Below are positions 29,669 to 37,725 of a stretch of DNA of 64,000 bases, in pieces. Source of the stretch: Cutibacterium acnes. GTDB taxonomy: Bacteria; Actinomycetota; Actinomycetes; Propionibacteriales; Propionibacteriaceae. How positions within the stretch are numbered: position 1 is the stretch's first letter; each line of letters begins with the position of its first letter. The stretch covers positions 2,170,001-2,234,000 of the forward strand of contig NZ_CP023676.1 of assembly GCF_003030305.1 (NCBI RefSeq). The letters run 5' to 3'. Position numbers and translations under genes: made by a program. The notes under the pieces were generated by a model. That model was not told the DNA's origin. It searched no databases and was given only the letters and a program-made list of their open reading frames with translations.

Positions 29669-30402
29669 CAGGCTGCCTCCCCGAGGAGGGTGAGGTACCC
29701 AGCCTCAGCATCGTTGGCGTTACGGACTGGATGCTTTTGACCAACAGATTCCAGGTCAGAGTACGAGCCCTCGAAGATCAACTCTCCCTCGGAAAGGACG
29801 GCAAGCTGCGACACGAATTCCTGGAGGTCCTCAAGCAGGTGCGTCGAAACGATGACCGTCCGATCCTCGGCAAGTTCACCGAGGAGGGATCGCACCCCGA
29901 TCCTGGATGCCGGGTCGAGGCCGACTGTCGGCTCATCGAGCAGCAGCACAGCCGGATCTCCGACAATTGCACACGCGATTCCAAGCCGCTGGCGCATTCC
30001 ACCCGAAAGAGACTGGACGCGATCATCGGCGCGGTCGACAAGCCCCACACGATCAAGGGCCGCACCTGCCCGTACACAGCACTCCCTCGATTCAACTCCT
30101 CGCGCCCATGCCGCATATTCCACGGCCCTCCGGATGCGAAAATGCAACGGGAGGGAAAACCGCTGGGGCAAGAATCCGACCATACTACGAATGGTATTGA
30201 CGTCATCGCTGACATCGACACCATTCACCCGAAAATGACCGGACTCCGGTTCCCGTAGTGTTGCGAGAATACTGAGAAGTGTCGACTTTCCAGCCCCATT
30301 CGGGCCGAGCAACCCCCACAACCCAGAGTCAAACTCACAGGAAATATCGACGAGGCTACGCCGACGACGATACCGGTGCGATATGTGCTCGAGTTCGATC
30401 AT
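29668..30402 (-). CDS. ABC transporter ATP-binding protein of the peptide-ABC operon
   Basis: The 244-residue ATPase has Walker A GPNGAGKST, Q-loop region VGFLPQRFSLP, signature LSGGMRQRLG, Walker B VLLLDEPTVGLDP and H-loop VSTHLLED. All motifs are intact. This subtype is typical of ABC-2 exporters and of bacteriocin self-protection systems. Its ATG directly abuts the stop of the secreted-protein gene (no intergenic bases), and it overlaps the next permease gene. Confidence 0.93.
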   Translation of the reverse strand: MIELEHISHRYRRRRSLVDISCEFDSGLWGLLGPNGAGKSTLLSILATLREPESGHFRVNGVDVSDDVNTIRSMVGFLPQRFSLPLHFRIRRAVEYAAWARGVESRECCVRAGAALDRVGLVDRADDRVQSLSGGMRQRLGIACAIVGDPAVLLLDEPTVGLDPASRIGVRSLLGELAEDRTVIVSTHLLEDLQEFVSQLAVLSEGELIFEGSYSDLESVGQKHPVRNANDAEAGYLTLLGEAA

Positions 30403-30792
30403 TCATCCGACCCGAGTGTAACCCGATTTCGTCTGGGCTCCAGTCGAACTATCAACCCTGGTATAGACATCCCAGCCGTGCTTACCATGACCAGTAACGG
30501 TCAGGGATGCATTCTTTACATTAGTCCTGCGTGCGGATGCCATACGACTATCCGGCCAATGCGAGATCTGGTGATACTCAGCGACTGCCACGGATCCTAC
30601 GGTGTCGGCGCAGCTCTGACGCCCACCAGTCCCGGACATCGTCGTGCCATGCTGGACAGGCTTATTTGCAAACAAAGAACAATGGCTTGCGTTAGCCTGC
30701 CCGGCGATCATCGTCATCCCAGCGCTCACCGTCATAACACCTAATACGATAGTAGAAACCAGCTCCTTGCGAGATCTCATCTCCATCACCAT
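30403..30792 (-). CDS. Small secreted protein, bacteriocin-like candidate
   Basis: The ORF encodes about 129 residues (ATG 30792; a GTG at 30813 is an alternative). It has a signal peptide ending near IAGQANA, with the cleavage site before SHCSLF. The mature part, about 95 residues, has two cysteines that could form one disulfide, and is rich in Gly, Ser, His and Lys. Its stop codon immediately precedes the ABC ATPase start. A small exported protein encoded first in an operon with an ABC-2 type transporter is the layout of lactococcin-972-like bacteriocins and similar toxins with self-immunity. I see no convincing family match, so function is inferred from context. Confidence 0.6.
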   Translation of the reverse strand: MVMEMRSRKELVSTIVLGVMTVSAGMTMIAGQANASHCSLFANKPVQHGTTMSGTGGRQSCADTVGSVAVAEYHQISHWPDSRMASARRTNVKNASLTVTGHGKHGWDVYTRVDSSTGAQTKSGYTRVG

Positions 30793-31025
30793 TTTCTCAA
30801 CTAAAGATGCCACGCGGCTACATAGCCATAATCCATACCTTCAAGGCAGCGGTCATAATATCACGTATCCACCCCTGTGGCCAGTTAACCCGCTGCGACC
30901 TGTCGTACCAGTGAAGACACGAGGGCACAGCAGTAGCGCCATGGCGCGTGACGATCACACGCTAAAACAACCTCGTCCGCGGTGAAAACACCGCACTGAC
31001 ATCCTCGACCAGCGGCCAAGGTCGA

Positions 31026-32450
31026 TCAGTACAGCATTGCCGAGGCCGGGTCCGAGAGAATCTCCGCAACGTCATGGAGGAAGGTCGAGCCCTCCTCGCC
31101 GTCAATGAGGCGATGGTCGAAGCCGAGGCTCATCGTCGTCACCCACCTGGGCACGACCTCCTCATCGTCACCGGTCCCGACGACCCACGGACGTCGAGCG
31201 ATCGTCCCGAGAACGAGGATCGCCGATTCGGTGCGGTTGACGACCGGAGTCCCTGCGTCAAGGCCAAACACCCCAACATTGGTGATCGAGAAGGTGCCGT
31301 CGGTGTAGTCGGTGGGCTGGAGCTTTCCCTCCTTGGCGATGGCGACGATGCGGGTGATCTCCTCGGCCAGCTCGAGCATCGTCATGTCCTGGGCGTTGCG
31401 CACCACGGGCACCATGAGGCCGCGCGGGGTGGCCGCGGCGATGCCGAGGTTGATCTGGTCGCGGAAGACGATCTGGTCGGCGGCGTCGTCCCAGCGGGCG
31501 TTGACGACCGGGGTGCGTCCCATCGCCAGGCACACCGCCTTGCACCAGATGGTCAGCGGGGAGACGCGCAGTCCCTTGAACCTGCGGTCGGCACGCAGCC
31601 GGGCGACGAGGTCCATCGTCGGGGTGACGTCGCAGGTGAGGAAGGCCGTCACGAGGGCCTTGGTGTCCAGGGAATCCTTCATCGCCTTGGCAGTCACTTT
31701 GCGGACGCCGCGCACCGGGACCCTGCGAGTGTGGCCGTCAGGCTCGGTCGGGGCACCGCCGAGGAGACGACGAGACATCACCGACAGGGTCGCGAACTCA
31801 GCGTCGCCAGCAGAGGCACCGACGACAGGTGGTTCAGGCGCGGCTTGACGACCGGCCTCCGCTGCCGCCTTGACGTCGCTCCTCGTCACCGCCCCCTGCG
31901 GGCCGGTGCCCGTCACCGTCGAGAGGTCGATGCCGAGGTCGGCAGCCAGACGTCGGGCCGGGGGCTTGGCGAGGACATGCCCGGCGCGGTCCATGCGCGG
32001 CGGATCCTGGCGCCTGGGCTGTGTCGGCTGCACAGGTTCGGGAACGGGCTCGACATCAGTCTCTGGACCGGTCTTGAGGGTCGGCGTCTGGGGGGCCTTC
32101 TCGGGTGCCCTTTCAGCCGACACCGCAGCTCCCCTGCGACGACGGCGTCGACGTCCGGACTCCGCGGTCAGGTGACCGACGAGGAACTCCGGCTCCTCCT
32201 CGGGTTGGTCGTCGGAACCGTCGTCAATGGTCACCAGTGGCTCTCCCACAGCCACCGTCTCGCCGGGCTCGGCACACAGCTTCGCCACGGTCCCGGCGAA
32301 AGGGCTGGGGAGTTCGACGATCGACTTGGCCGTCTCGACCTCGCACAGCACGTCGTTGATCTTGACGGTGTCACCGGGAGACACCCGCCAGGAGACGACC
32401 TCTCCCTCGGTGAGCCCTTCGCCCGGGTCGGGCATGCAGTAGTTCTTCAC
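31026..32450 (-). CDS. bkdC: Dihydrolipoamide acyltransferase (E2) of a 2-oxoacid dehydrogenase complex
   Basis: E2 moves the acyl group from lipoate to CoA. The 474-residue protein has a lipoyl domain with K42 in VETAKSIVEL, an acidic/basic linker, and the peripheral subunit-binding domain (about 155-195, APPARRLAADLGID-like). The catalytic domain ends in GFDHRLIDGEEG, with His and Asp of the active site. It closes the E1a-E1b-E2 operon. E3 is not in the window. Branched-chain oxoacid specificity is favoured over pyruvate by the gene order and E1 sequences, but is not certain. Confidence 0.9.
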   Translation of the reverse strand: MKNYCMPDPGEGLTEGEVVSWRVSPGDTVKINDVLCEVETAKSIVELPSPFAGTVAKLCAEPGETVAVGEPLVTIDDGSDDQPEEEPEFLVGHLTAESGRRRRRRRGAAVSAERAPEKAPQTPTLKTGPETDVEPVPEPVQPTQPRRQDPPRMDRAGHVLAKPPARRLAADLGIDLSTVTGTGPQGAVTRSDVKAAAEAGRQAAPEPPVVGASAGDAEFATLSVMSRRLLGGAPTEPDGHTRRVPVRGVRKVTAKAMKDSLDTKALVTAFLTCDVTPTMDLVARLRADRRFKGLRVSPLTIWCKAVCLAMGRTPVVNARWDDAADQIVFRDQINLGIAAATPRGLMVPVVRNAQDMTMLELAEEITRIVAIAKEGKLQPTDYTDGTFSITNVGVFGLDAGTPVVNRTESAILVLGTIARRPWVVGTGDDEEVVPRWVTTMSLGFDHRLIDGEEGSTFLHDVAEILSDPASAMLY

Positions 32451-32467
32451 GTGAATGCCTCTCAGAA

Positions 32468-33475
32468 TCAGAAGGCCAGGGAGCGGTCTACGGCGTCGAG
32501 AATGCGGTCGACGTCCGGGATGTGTTCCCCCTCGGCCTTGGCCGGCGGGTAGGGGGTCGACCAGCCGGTGACTCGCAGTACCGGGGCCTCCATAACGTAA
32601 TAAAGCTCCTCACCCAGCCGAGCCGCGATCTCCGCGCCGACACCCTGGGTGCGTGGCGCCTCCTGGACGACGATGGCCCTTGTCGTACGGCGCACCGATT
32701 CGTAGACAGTCGCCATGTCGAGCGGGGAGAGGCTACGCACGTCAATAACCTCGAGTTTTCGCCCCTCCTGGGACGCCTCCTTCGCCGCCTCCAAGCAGGT
32801 ATCGACCATCGGGCCGTAGCAGATCAGGGTGACCTCCTCGCCGGAGCGCGCGATTCGGGCCTGGTGCAACCCCAGCGTCGGTGTCTGCGCAACGTGGCCA
32901 CGGGTGTAGTACCGACGTTTCGGCTCAAAGAAGATCACCGGGTCGGGGCTGTCAATGGACTGACGCAGCATCCAGTAGGCGTCGTCAGGGTTGGAGCAGG
33001 TAACCACCTTGAGACCAGGCGTATTCGCATAGAAGCCTTCCGGCGACTCGGAGTGGTGTTCTGGCGAGCCGACACCGCCTCCGAAGGGGATGCGGATCGT
33101 CACCGGCAGGGACCACCGGCCACCGACGCGAGCCCGGTATCGGGCCAGCTGGGAAACGATCTGGTCAAAGGCTGGGGCACTGAAGCCGTCAAACTGGATT
33201 TCCACACACGGGCGGTACCCGCGCATGGCCATACCAATCGCTGTTCCGACGATGCCTGACTCTGCCAACGGCGTATCGATGACTCGACGGCCACCAAACT
33301 GGGCTTTGAGGCCGTCCGTGATGCGGAAGACACCACCGAGGGTCCCGACGTCCTCCCCCATGAGGACAACACGATCGTCGGCTGCCAGAGCATCGGATAA
33401 GCCAGCGTTAAGGGCCTTGGCAAGGGTGGTCTCCCCCTGCGGACGCGCACTGCGCAATACTTCCTCGCTCATCAC
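32468..33475 (-). CDS. bkdB: 2-oxoacid dehydrogenase E1 component, beta subunit
   Basis: The 335-residue transketolase-like beta subunit shows MGEDVGTLGGVFRITDGL near the N-terminus, PLAESGIVGTAIGMAMRGYRP, and the C-terminal VVQEAPRTQGVGAEIAA. It forms the a2b2 decarboxylase with the alpha subunit and thiamine diphosphate. The ATG overlaps the alpha-subunit stop by four bases. Eighteen bases separate it from E2. Confidence 0.93.
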   Translation of the reverse strand: MMSEEVLRSARPQGETTLAKALNAGLSDALAADDRVVLMGEDVGTLGGVFRITDGLKAQFGGRRVIDTPLAESGIVGTAIGMAMRGYRPCVEIQFDGFSAPAFDQIVSQLARYRARVGGRWSLPVTIRIPFGGGVGSPEHHSESPEGFYANTPGLKVVTCSNPDDAYWMLRQSIDSPDPVIFFEPKRRYYTRGHVAQTPTLGLHQARIARSGEEVTLICYGPMVDTCLEAAKEASQEGRKLEVIDVRSLSPLDMATVYESVRRTTRAIVVQEAPRTQGVGAEIAARLGEELYYVMEAPVLRVTGWSTPYPPAKAEGEHIPDVDRILDAVDRSLAF

Positions 33476-34617
33476 TTATCCTCCTCCCACGACGCGATTT
33501 CCTCGGCGTCAGCCAGGACGTCGGGGGTCGGCTCGGCGTACACGTCCGCCATAAGGTCAGCCATCACAGGCGTGGCATTCTCGTGAACAGCAGCGCGAAC
33601 CTCAGCACCGAAGGCGTCCTCACGCTCAGCGAGGCCGTCAAGCCACACCTGGTTGATAATCCCGCGGTTCTGCAAATACGTGCGCAGCCGGACGATGGGG
33701 TCGGTCTTACCCCACGTCGACTCCTCTTCTGCGGTGCGGTAGCGGGTGGGGTCGTCGGTGGTGGTGTGAGCACCCATCCGGTAGGTCCACGCCTCGACGA
33801 ACACCGGCCCCTTTCCGCTACGGGCATATTCGAGGGCCGATCGCAGCACGGCCATCATGGCGATGACGTCGTTGCCGTCGACTTGCACGGCAGGGATGCC
33901 GAACCCGGTGGCGCGGCGGAAAAGAGACGTGGGCGACTGCACCGTGGTCGGCTCTGAAATCGCCCACTGGTTATTGACGCATACGAATACCACGGGGGCG
34001 TTCATCGAAGCCGCAAAAACATAAGCCTCGTTCGTGTCCCCCTCGCTCATCGCGCCGTCACCGTGGAAATCCAGCACGGCAGCCGGATCACCTCCAGCCT
34101 CGACGTCACGCTGGACACCCATGGCATAGCCGACGGCATGCAGGGTTCCCGACCCGATCATCACTGGATATGCGCTGAAGTGGGTCGCGACGGTATCCCA
34201 GCCGCAGTGAGAGGTCCCGTCCCAAGCTCCAAGGATGTCAGCCAGACTGACGCCCATGGCGTGGGCCAGGCCCTGCTCGCGGTAGGTGGGAAACACCTGG
34301 TCTCCCTCTCTCAGTGCCAACCAAGCGCCAGCCTGGGTGGCCTCCTGTCCCAATAGCGGCGGCCACAAACCCAATTCGCCGTGGCGCTGCAGGGCGGTAG
34401 CCTCGACGTCGAAGCGTCGCGTCATGACCATCATCTCGAGAGCCTTGACGAGGTCGTCGTCGACCAGGTCAACAGGAAAGTCGGGGTGTGTGGTGAGGCG
34501 TCCCTGCTCGTCGAGGATCCGCACCATTGCAGGATCAGGACGATTAACGGGGTGTTGCCGCGCCGGAAGGACGAACGGATCCGTGCCGCCTTCGTCGGCA
34601 CAAATGGTCTCGGTCAC
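33472..34617 (-). CDS. bkdA: 2-oxoacid dehydrogenase E1 component, alpha subunit
   Basis: The alpha subunit has the thiamine diphosphate motif GDGAMSEGDTNEA ending in VNNQWAIS, and the MGAHTTTDDPTRYR phosphorylation-loop-like region. I chose GTG 34617 (381 residues) because AGGAGG stands five bases before it. The frame reaching 34650 has no RBS. It is the first gene of the operon, and its leader carries three GTTCCGTAA-like repeats. Confidence 0.92.
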   Translation of the reverse strand: MTETICADEGGTDPFVLPARQHPVNRPDPAMVRILDEQGRLTTHPDFPVDLVDDDLVKALEMMVMTRRFDVEATALQRHGELGLWPPLLGQEATQAGAWLALREGDQVFPTYREQGLAHAMGVSLADILGAWDGTSHCGWDTVATHFSAYPVMIGSGTLHAVGYAMGVQRDVEAGGDPAAVLDFHGDGAMSEGDTNEAYVFAASMNAPVVFVCVNNQWAISEPTTVQSPTSLFRRATGFGIPAVQVDGNDVIAMMAVLRSALEYARSGKGPVFVEAWTYRMGAHTTTDDPTRYRTAEEESTWGKTDPIVRLRTYLQNRGIINQVWLDGLAEREDAFGAEVRAAVHENATPVMADLMADVYAEPTPDVLADAEEIASWEEDK

Positions 34618-34636
34618 ATCTTCCTCCTGGTTAAGT

Positions 34637-34733
34637 GTTCCGTAACTCAATTCTGAACGCCAACAAGTCCCGTTTCCAAGCGAAACCTACCGTTCCGTAA
34701 AGAGACACCAAAGATGAGGTTACCGTTGCGTAG
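34637..34733 (-). promoter_or_regulatory. Three spaced direct repeats upstream of bkdA
   Basis: GTTCCGTAA occurs at 34637-34645 and 34692-34700, and the variant GTTGCGTAG at 34725-34733. Start-to-start spacings are 55 and 33 bases, close to whole helical turns, as expected for cooperative binding by an Lrp/BkdR-type regulator. The sites lie between the divergent bkdA and hemY genes. Confidence 0.4.
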
Positions 34734-34793
34734 GTTGTTCCTGGTTCCTACCCCGGACTTCGATTGGTGCCAGAACGTGCGTACCCTCAAACG

Positions 34794-36176
34794 GTGAGCA
34801 AAACAGTGGCAGTCATCGGTGCCGGAATGACGGGCCTGGCAGCCGCACACCACCTACACAGCCACGGCTGTCGTCCCGTCGTCCTCGAAGCGGGGCAGGG
34901 CGTTGGCGGCCAGGTCAGGTCCCGTCGTCTTGGTTCTGATGTGGTCGACATGGGACCTGAAGCCGTGCCTCTTCGCGCCCCGGGCGTCGCCGCACTCGTT
35001 GCGGAGCTGGGACTAACGGACTCCATGCGTCATCCCGTTCCTGGGCGCGTCTTATTGTCGAGCCGGCGTGGAGTCGTCGAGATGCCGTCCGGCGTAACAC
35101 CAGTAGGGCCCACGAAGTTCCTCCCCACTATTGCCTCGCGCATCCTCTCCCCTGCCGGACTGTTACGGGCCGGGCTCGAACCTTTCAACGCTCACCCGCA
35201 CCTTGACGACGTCAGCGTCGGCCAATTCATCGCCGAAAGATTTGGTGACGAGGTGAGCCGCGCCGTCGTCGACCCGCTACTGGGGGGTATTCACGCCGCC
35301 GACCTCAACACGTTCTCGCTAGCAGTTGCCGCCCCCGCTTTGGAGCAGACGGTCAGGAACGGCGACTCCATCGTCGCCGGAACTCTCAAACGCAATGCTG
35401 CCGGACGGTGGTCGCAGCTCCGCCATCATTCACAGCGATCCGGTCCGCGCACCCCCGCCACCGCCACCTGGAAACACGGCCTGATGATGTTGCCGGAAGC
35501 ATTGGCTAGGGAGCTCACCATTCATACGAATACCCGTGCCAGGGGAATCCGTCAGGTCGGCCACGAATGGGTAGTCGATGTCACTGGTCCGCATGGCGTT
35601 GGATCGGTTGCTGTTGATGACGTCATCATTGCCACCCCCGCCAGGGTTGCGGGTGCCCTGCTTGCTACCGCATGCCCGCGAGCTTCCGAGCTGCTGTCGC
35701 AGTGTGAAAGCACTACCGTTGCCACGCTGGTTATGCAGGCTGACCTTACTGACCACCCGATCGCTACGGCCCAAACGTGGTTCATTGGTTCGGCATGGTC
35801 TGCCCTGGTGCGTCAGGTGACCAATCTCTCGACGACGTGGCACCTCGCCAAACCCACCTTTCGGATCGCCATGGGTCGGCAGCGTGGAACCCCCATCGAC
35901 GATCTATCTGACGACGACCTCGTCGCCATGAGCGTGGCAGAGTTGAGACGTCTCGGACTGGCTCTTGACCCCCACGACTACGTCATTGAGCGACACCGCG
36001 GCGCCATGCCGCAACCAGCTCCTGGCCACCGGGAGCGCATGGCCCAGCTCGCCGCGACCCTCAACGGCACCGGTCTCCATGTGGGAGGGGCCGGTATCGA
36101 CGGTGCCGGAGTTGGCACCGCAATTGCTGCTGGACGCCGTCTCGCACGCCACATCACCTCGAAGGAGGAGAATTAG
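34794..36176 (+). CDS. hemY: Protoporphyrinogen/coproporphyrinogen III oxidase, HemY type
   Basis: The FAD-dependent oxidase (460 residues) begins with the dinucleotide-binding VAVIGAGMTGLAAAHHL and EAGQGVGGQVRS. In Gram-positive bacteria HemY makes coproporphyrin III in the coproporphyrin-dependent haem pathway. GGIHAADLNTFSL and a C-terminal GLHVGGAGIDGAGVGTAIAAGRRLA complete the fold. GTG 34794 is chosen because it sits directly before the nucleotide-binding strand. TTG 34764 and GTG 34767 are in-frame alternatives, and none has a clear RBS. Its stop overlaps the start of the radical SAM gene. Confidence 0.9.
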   Translation: MSKTVAVIGAGMTGLAAAHHLHSHGCRPVVLEAGQGVGGQVRSRRLGSDVVDMGPEAVPLRAPGVAALVAELGLTDSMRHPVPGRVLLSSRRGVVEMPSGVTPVGPTKFLPTIASRILSPAGLLRAGLEPFNAHPHLDDVSVGQFIAERFGDEVSRAVVDPLLGGIHAADLNTFSLAVAAPALEQTVRNGDSIVAGTLKRNAAGRWSQLRHHSQRSGPRTPATATWKHGLMMLPEALARELTIHTNTRARGIRQVGHEWVVDVTGPHGVGSVAVDDVIIATPARVAGALLATACPRASELLSQCESTTVATLVMQADLTDHPIATAQTWFIGSAWSALVRQVTNLSTTWHLAKPTFRIAMGRQRGTPIDDLSDDDLVAMSVAELRRLGLALDPHDYVIERHRGAMPQPAPGHRERMAQLAATLNGTGLHVGGAGIDGAGVGTAIAAGRRLARHITSKEEN

Positions 36177-37456
36177 TGACCATCACTGAGCACCCTGACC
36201 ACCTGACCCGGCCCGGCAGTGCGCCCACAGGACACCCCGGTGGCCATCCGGGAGGTCATCCAGGCCACAGCCCGCTCGTCCGCGAGATCAAGCACGACCT
36301 CAACAACAAGCCTTTCATCGTCATCTGGGAGGTTACCCGCGCCTGCGCCCTGGTCTGCCAGCATTGCCGCGCCGAGGCCCAGCACCATGCCGCCCCTGGC
36401 CAGCTCACCAACGCCCAAGGCCACGAACTCATCGATCAGCTGACCAGCTACGAGCGTCCCTACCCGATGCTCATCCTCACCGGCGGTGACTGTTTCGAGC
36501 GCCCTGACCTCGTCGACCTCATCGAGTACGCCGTCAGCAAGGGCCTGCACGTGTCGATCTCGCCATCAGTGACCCCGCTATTTACCCGCGACAGGGTCAG
36601 GGCGGTGCAGGAAGCTGGGGTGTCGATGATGTCGATGTCCTTGGATGGCGGCTCAGCCACGACCCACGACGCCTTCCGGGGTTTCCCTGGCACTTTCGAC
36701 CACACCGTCGAGGCCTGCCACATGCTTCGCGAGCTAGGGATGAAGTTCCAGCTCAATACGGTGTTCACGGCTAAGAACATCCACGAGGCGCCACAGATGC
36801 TTAAGAACGCCATCGACCTCGGGGCGATGATGTTCTACACATTCATGTTGGTGCCGACCGGGCGTGGCGCCCAGCTCGATATGCTCTCGCCCCTGGAGCG
36901 CGAGGACGTCCTGTATTGGCTGCACGACAACTCCACCCGCATTGCCATCAAGACGACCGAAGCCCCTCAGTATCGGCGCATCGCTTTCCAGCGCGACGCC
37001 GTCCGCCAAGGCAAGGAGCGGCCGGTTCGCCACGGCGAGCTCTACGAGTGGCTGACCCGCGAAACCAACGAGCTGCTGGGCGAAACCATTACAGAACCGC
37101 GCCCGCCACGCACCCCACTGGCGATCAACTCTGGATCTGGGTTCGCGTTCATCGACCACACCGGTGATGTCTACCCGTCAGGGTTCCTACCGATCCACTG
37201 TGGGTCGATCAAGGAGACGCCCTTCCCTGAGATCTATTGCGGATCGCCGGTTTTCCAGGGGTTGCGCAATCCGAATGGGTTCTCCGGCAAGTGCGGAGCA
37301 TGCAATTTCAACCACTTCTGCGGTGGGTCTCGTTCGACCGCCTACGCCTTGACCGGGGATTATCTCGCCTCTGATCCTTCGTGCGCCTATGTGCCGCCGG
37401 GGTATGACGGTGAACTACCCGAAGGGGTTCCTGCCGAGGGGATGCCGCAGATCTGA
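36176..37456 (+). CDS. Radical SAM/SPASM protein (AhbD/NirJ-like, TIGR04053 type)
   Basis: The 426-residue protein has the radical SAM cluster motif C57-x3-C61-x2-C64 (TRACALVCQHC) and GGDCFERPDL. A C-terminal cysteine-rich SPASM-like domain contains CGACNFNHFCGGS and a later Cys. The family is related to AhbD/NirJ haem-modifying enzymes. Residues 19-32 form a His-Pro-Gly repeat (GHPGGHPGGHPGHS), a possible metal-binding tail. GTG start with GGAGGAG, overlapping hemY by one base (TAGTG), implies a joint role in haem synthesis or modification. The reaction is unknown. Confidence 0.88.
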   Translation: MTITEHPDHLTRPGSAPTGHPGGHPGGHPGHSPLVREIKHDLNNKPFIVIWEVTRACALVCQHCRAEAQHHAAPGQLTNAQGHELIDQLTSYERPYPMLILTGGDCFERPDLVDLIEYAVSKGLHVSISPSVTPLFTRDRVRAVQEAGVSMMSMSLDGGSATTHDAFRGFPGTFDHTVEACHMLRELGMKFQLNTVFTAKNIHEAPQMLKNAIDLGAMMFYTFMLVPTGRGAQLDMLSPLEREDVLYWLHDNSTRIAIKTTEAPQYRRIAFQRDAVRQGKERPVRHGELYEWLTRETNELLGETITEPRPPRTPLAINSGSGFAFIDHTGDVYPSGFLPIHCGSIKETPFPEIYCGSPVFQGLRNPNGFSGKCGACNFNHFCGGSRSTAYALTGDYLASDPSCAYVPPGYDGELPEGVPAEGMPQI

Positions 37457-37462
37457 AACCTG

Positions 37463-37490
37463 GACGCCGTGACGGATTCGTCACGGCGTC
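37463..37490 (+). terminator. Terminator after hemY-radical SAM operon
   Basis: A perfect 12-bp stem (37463-37474 with 37479-37490) and 4-base loop start six bases after the stop codon. Confidence 0.8.
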
Positions 37491-37725
37491 TGCCGTATTC
37501 CGGGCATGGTCGACCAGTGCACATTGATCAGGGGCAGCGTCGGTCGTGGCTGAACGAAAGCAGATTTGCCTCAACTTTGGCCGCTTTCAGGTCAAGGTGC
37601 CGACACAGCGAATTCCTGGCGGTGAAGTTCGCCAGAACCATTGCCAGGACGGCCAAAAATAGGCGAAGCTAGCCTTGTACGCTTTTGGGCACACAGCATC
37701 ATTCGGACGAATCCAGGGGGAGCCC

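Noticed and set aside
31074-32552. 492-aa plus-strand ORF
   Set aside because: Antisense of the E2 gene; no RBS and no motif.
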